Shown here: one piece after another, positions 61,349-64,000 of the stretch
Numbering within the stretch: the first letter of the stretch is position 1
Layout: the number at the start of each line of letters is the position of its first letter
Assembly (NCBI GenBank): GCA_964398195.1
Contig: CAYNLW010000001.1
Location: 34,353 to 98,352, forward strand
Length of the DNA: 64,000 nt
Direction: 5' to 3'
Source: RFPI01 sp964398195
GTDB lineage: Bacteria > Pseudomonadota > Gammaproteobacteria > Burkholderiales > Methylophilaceae
Program-made: the position numbers and the translations under genes
The notes under the pieces: generated by a model
Told to the model about the DNA's origin: nothing
What the model saw: the letters and a program-made list of their open reading frames with translations, nothing else
Database searches by the model: none

Positions 61349-61687
61349 ATGAAATTAGTATCCGCTATTATCAAGCCATTCAAGCTTGACGAAGTGCGTG
61401 AAGCGCTTTCAGCCATCGGGGTACAAGGCATTACGGTAACCGAAGTAAAAGGTTTTGGTCGGCAAAAAGGTCATACCGAGTTATACCGTGGGGCTGAATA
61501 CGTGGTGGACTTTTTACCCAAAGTAAAACTAGAAGTCGCTGTCGATAACAAGTTACTCGATCAAGTGATTGAAGCCATAGAAAAAGCGGCCAAAACCGGC
61601 AAGATTGGTGATGGCAAAATCTTTGTTTTCGATCTAGAGCAAGTGTATCGAATCCGTACCGGTGAAACTGGTCCTGAAGCACTTTAA
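61349..61687 (+). CDS. glnK: PII nitrogen regulatory protein (GlnK/GlnB type)
   Basis: A 112-residue PII protein with the T-loop KGFGRQKGHTELYRGAEY, including Tyr51, the uridylylation target, and the C-loop KIGDGKIFV. It senses 2-oxoglutarate, ATP and ADP and controls AmtB, NtrB and glutamine synthetase adenylylation. A perfect AGGAGG precedes the ATG. Its place directly before amtB marks it as GlnK by function. Confidence 0.96.
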   Translation: MKLVSAIIKPFKLDEVREALSAIGVQGITVTEVKGFGRQKGHTELYRGAEYVVDFLPKVKLEVAVDNKLLDQVIEAIEKAAKTGKIGDGKIFVFDLEQVYRIRTGETGPEAL

Positions 61688-61698
61688 GGAGCAATCAA

Positions 61699-63129
61699 AT
61701 GAAAAAATTATTTTCCATGCTGGCACTTATCAGTGCCCTAAGTGTTGGTGGTTTGAGTGTGGTGTCGGTCAGTCATGCTGAACAAACCATTAGCCACGCT
61801 GCGCTGACTATCAGCGCAGATGAAGCCACGGCAGAGCCAGCTGCGCCCGCCAGCGAAGCCGCTGCGCCAGCCGCAGAAGCTGCTGCAGAGCCAGCAAAAT
61901 TAGATGTAGGCAGTACCGCTTGGATGATTATGGCTACCGTGCTGGTCATCTTAATGATTATCCCAGGCCTAGCCTTGTTTTACGGCGGTCTGGTACGCAG
62001 TAAAAATATGCTTTCAGTAGGTATGCAAGTGTTCGTGTCATTCGCCCTAGTGTCTATTTTGTGGGCGGTGTATGGCTACAGCCTAGCCTTTACCGAAGGC
62101 AATCACTTCATTGGCGGCTTAAGCAAAGCCTTCTTGGCAGGGGTAACGCCTGACGCGCTAAGCGGCAGCATTCCCGAATATGTGTTTATCGTGTTCCAAA
62201 TGACCTTTGCCGGCATCACTCCTGCTTTGATTATCGGTGGTTTCGCCGAGCGGGCTAAGTTCTCCGCAGTGATGTTGTTCTTAGTGTTCTGGGTCACCTT
62301 GGTGTATATCCCGATCGCGCACATGGTGTGGGGTGGTGGTTTACTCAGCGACGCAGGTCCCTTGTTCAACGGCCACGGCGCAAAAGACTTTGCTGGTGGC
62401 ACCGTGGTGCACATCAACGCTGGTATCGCCGCCTTGGTGGGTGCATTAGTCATCGGCAAGCGCATCGGTTTCGGTCGCGAAGCCATGGCACCGCACAGCA
62501 TGGTGATGACCATGATAGGCGCTGCCTTACTATGGGTGGGTTGGTTTGGCTTTAATGTGGGCAGTGAATTAGCCGTTGATGGCGTATCTGGTTTGGCCTT
62601 GGTCAACACACAACTGGCTACCGCCGCTGCTGTATTCGGTTGGGTCGCCGCAGAGTGGCTGACAAAAGGCAAGCCCTCTATGCTAGGCGCCGCTTCTGGC
62701 GCGGTCGCTGGCTTGGTAGCGATTACCCCAGCCTGCGGTTTCATCGGCCCACTAGGCTCGATTATCCTAGGCTTCGTCGCCAGCTTCGTCAGCATCTGGG
62801 CAGTCAGCAGCCTGAAAAACGCTTTAGGCTATGACGACTCACTAGACGTATTCGGCATCCACGGCATCGCCGGCATCATAGGCGCCATAGGCACAGGTCT
62901 GCTGATGGCTCCAGAATTTGGTGGCGTAGGTTATGCCGAAGGTGTCAGCATGCTGCAACAAGTCAAAACCCAAGCCACTGCTGTACTAGTCACCATCGTG
63001 TGGACAGGCGTAGTCAGCTATATCTTGTTCAAAATCCTCGACGCCGTGATCGGTCTCCGCGTCAGCGATGAACAAGAACGCGAAGGTCTAGACACCGCAG
63101 AACACGGCGAACGCGCATATCATATGTAA
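61699..63129 (+). CDS. amtB: Ammonium transporter AmtB
   Basis: A 476-residue Amt channel. A signal peptide (MKKLFSMLALISALSVGGLSV) is followed by an unusual Ala/Glu/Pro-rich segment (about 44-72) and 11 spans. The pore twin His are in VHINAGIAALVG and GIHGIAGIIGAIG; the phenylalanine gate region is present. The cytoplasmic tail EQEREGLDTAEHGERAYHM is where GlnK docks. It follows glnK after 11 bases and ends at a strong terminator. Confidence 0.97.
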   Translation: MKKLFSMLALISALSVGGLSVVSVSHAEQTISHAALTISADEATAEPAAPASEAAAPAAEAAAEPAKLDVGSTAWMIMATVLVILMIIPGLALFYGGLVRSKNMLSVGMQVFVSFALVSILWAVYGYSLAFTEGNHFIGGLSKAFLAGVTPDALSGSIPEYVFIVFQMTFAGITPALIIGGFAERAKFSAVMLFLVFWVTLVYIPIAHMVWGGGLLSDAGPLFNGHGAKDFAGGTVVHINAGIAALVGALVIGKRIGFGREAMAPHSMVMTMIGAALLWVGWFGFNVGSELAVDGVSGLALVNTQLATAAAVFGWVAAEWLTKGKPSMLGAASGAVAGLVAITPACGFIGPLGSIILGFVASFVSIWAVSSLKNALGYDDSLDVFGIHGIAGIIGAIGTGLLMAPEFGGVGYAEGVSMLQQVKTQATAVLVTIVWTGVVSYILFKILDAVIGLRVSDEQEREGLDTAEHGERAYHM

Positions 63130-63141
63130 TCGCTAGAAATT

Positions 63142-63184
63142 AAAACGGACGCTTTAGAAGTATTTCTAAGCGTCCGTTTTTTTA
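63142..63184 (+). terminator. amtB terminator
   Basis: A long hairpin, AAAACGGACGCTT with AAGCGTCCGTTTT plus inner TAGAA/TTCTA arms, is followed by a T run (63177-63183). It also has an A run on the left, so it may stop transcripts from the vapBC side. Confidence 0.92.
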
Positions 63185-63216
63185 TAGAGACTCTGAACTA
63201 GAGGGCTTCCATTTTC

Positions 63217-63621
63217 TTACTCCACCAACCAATCATGAATCCTAAGCGTAGGAATTCGACTAAATTCTTTTGTATTATTGGTGATTAAAATAACATCAAG
63301 ACCTTGTGCATGTGCGGCAATCATAGTGTCTAGTGGGCCAATTGGATGGCCTTTTTTTTCAAGATAGGCACGAATCTTTGCGTAATGATCTGTAGCAATT
63401 TCATCGTAATTCGAAATGACTAAAGGGATGATAAAGTTTGCTAAAGCGAGTCTATTTTTTTCTTGACATTGGCTTTTTTCAACACCGAACTTCAATTCCG
63501 ATAATGTTACTGTTGATATACCAATGTCCCCAATTTGATACTCAGCCAACTTACTCAAAATGCTGGGTGGTTTCCGCTTGATAATGGCAATACAAGTATT
63601 GGTATCAAGCATGACTTTCAT
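63217..63621 (-). CDS. vapC: VapC-type PIN domain toxin
   Basis: A 134-residue PIN ribonuclease with acidic metal ligands Asp6 (MLDTNTCI), Glu in TLSELKFG and Asp in GPLDTMIAAHA, and the final TNNTKEF. VapC toxins cut tRNA or rRNA when freed from VapB. Its start shares one base with the vapB stop. FitB-like subfamily is also possible. Confidence 0.93.
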   Translation of the reverse strand: MKVMLDTNTCIAIIKRKPPSILSKLAEYQIGDIGISTVTLSELKFGVEKSQCQEKNRLALANFIIPLVISNYDEIATDHYAKIRAYLEKKGHPIGPLDTMIAAHAQGLDVILITNNTKEFSRIPTLRIHDWLVE

Positions 63622-63851
63622 TAAAACAAATCCTCACGCAATTGCTCGCTCGGTTGAGAGCGCTCTTGCATAAAATCATCACTAAATTGGTTCAAGCTAT
63701 CCAGCAAAATATCCCAAGAGCCTGTCTTGGGAATAAGAATTAACGCACTGGCAGTTTTCTTAACCAGCACTTCATCGCAATTGAATCGATATTCTTTTGG
63801 TAATCTCACGGCTTGGCTTTGTCCATTCATAAAAATTTTTGCTGTTTTCAT
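63621..63851 (-). CDS. vapB: VapB-type antitoxin (AbrB/SpoVT fold)
   Basis: A 76-residue antitoxin beginning MKTAKIFMNGQSQAVRLPKEYRF, the VapB swapped-hairpin DNA-binding motif, and ending with an acidic tail (PSEQLREDLF) that blocks VapC. The frame runs back to 63917, but ATG 63851 has GGAGC upstream and gives the family start. A perfect palindrome at 63868-63886 lies just upstream. Confidence 0.92.
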   Translation of the reverse strand: MKTAKIFMNGQSQAVRLPKEYRFNCDEVLVKKTASALILIPKTGSWDILLDSLNQFSDDFMQERSQPSEQLREDLF

Positions 63852-63867
63852 TGTTAGCTCCAATAAA

Positions 63868-63886
63868 TATATACTTAAAGTATATA
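63868..63886 (-). promoter_or_regulatory. Palindromic vapBC operator
   Basis: TATATACTTAAAGTATATA has 9-base arms around one central A, 16 bases before the vapB ATG. VapB-VapC complexes commonly repress their own promoter through such palindromes. From 63918 to 64000 I see no gene. Confidence 0.75.
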
Positions 63887-64000
63887 TTATTTTAGAGTGC
63901 AATTCAGCATATAACATTGCAGTTTAATTTTAAGATTATAGAAATATTGAACTGCGTTTAAAATTAGTACCAGTATGAGTGAGAGTTTTATCTTACATTC

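Noticed and set aside
1..64000. CRISPR arrays, rRNA genes, IS elements with terminal repeats
   Set aside because: I saw no regularly spaced repeats, rRNA sequence or transposase gene in the window.

Overview
The window is a chromosomal stretch from a Gram-negative betaproteobacterium of moderate GC. Gene order and protein styles (fmdB–DUF502–aspS–nudB, metX–metW, mreBCD–mrdA–rodA–rlpA–ybeD–lipBA, thiS–thiG, ntrBC–glnA, torF–glnK–amtB) fit Nitrosomonadales. A free-standing pqqA (15901-15972) points to a PQQ-using methylotroph such as Methylophilaceae; the family is inference, the class is well supported. The record is a draft scaffold: 100 N at 49013-49112 are flanked by the same 55 bases on both sides.

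Layout. 1-8.7 kb: start of nadA (cut by the window edge), nudB, aspS, a DUF502 membrane protein, an FmdB zinc ribbon, an AmpG-like permease, a SafE/TauE-like membrane protein, metW, metX, prmC and a small lipoprotein. 8.7-13 kb: an accessory junction with a porin lacking its start codon and most of its signal peptide, two tyrosine recombinases on AT-rich DNA, short recombinase-site-like repeats, and a tRNA-Gly(CCC) whose acceptor stem does not close. 13-16 kb: thiS, thiG, apaG, mltA and pqqA with an inverted-repeat promoter. 16-20.4 kb: the nitrogen regulators ntrC and ntrB, and glnA behind a readable sigma-54 promoter with two NtrC sites. 20.4-27.3 kb: rhodanese, aroE, mtgA, uvrA, a YajR-like MFS protein and ssb. 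27.3-33 kb: a LysR–ABC–HlyD–TolC export operon whose ATPase motifs are degenerate. 33-46.5 kb: xthA, pyrE, gatCAB, then the rod-shape and lipoate gene block.

46.5-49 kb is a small defence or toxin-antitoxin hotspot: an XRE regulator with an in-frame stop behind its best start, a Panacea-domain antitoxin with a small partner protein, an orphan Phd/YefM-type antitoxin and a gene scrap beside the assembly gap. 49-60 kb: a Gfo/Idh/MocA oxidoreductase, a HIT protein, a thioredoxin-like ferredoxin, a TonB-like protein, mpl, metH with an unusual Cys-containing insert, a rubrerythrin-VIT1 fusion, comM and ubiK. 60-63 kb: torF–glnK–amtB behind a second sigma-54 promoter. 63.2-63.9 kb: a vapBC module with a palindromic operator.

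Several parts act together. ntrBC, glnA, glnK, amtB and the TorF porin form one nitrogen-response circuit, with two sigma-54 promoters visible. gatCAB and the form of AspRS suggest that Asn-tRNA is made by transamidation. metX, metW and metH cover methionine synthesis. mreBCD, mrdA, rodA, rlpA, mtgA, mltA, mpl and ampG cover wall growth and recycling. No complete, clearly new system is evident. The best leads are the recombinase/porin/tRNA junction, the Panacea pair, the degenerate ABC exporter and the solitary pqqA with its inverted-repeat promoter.
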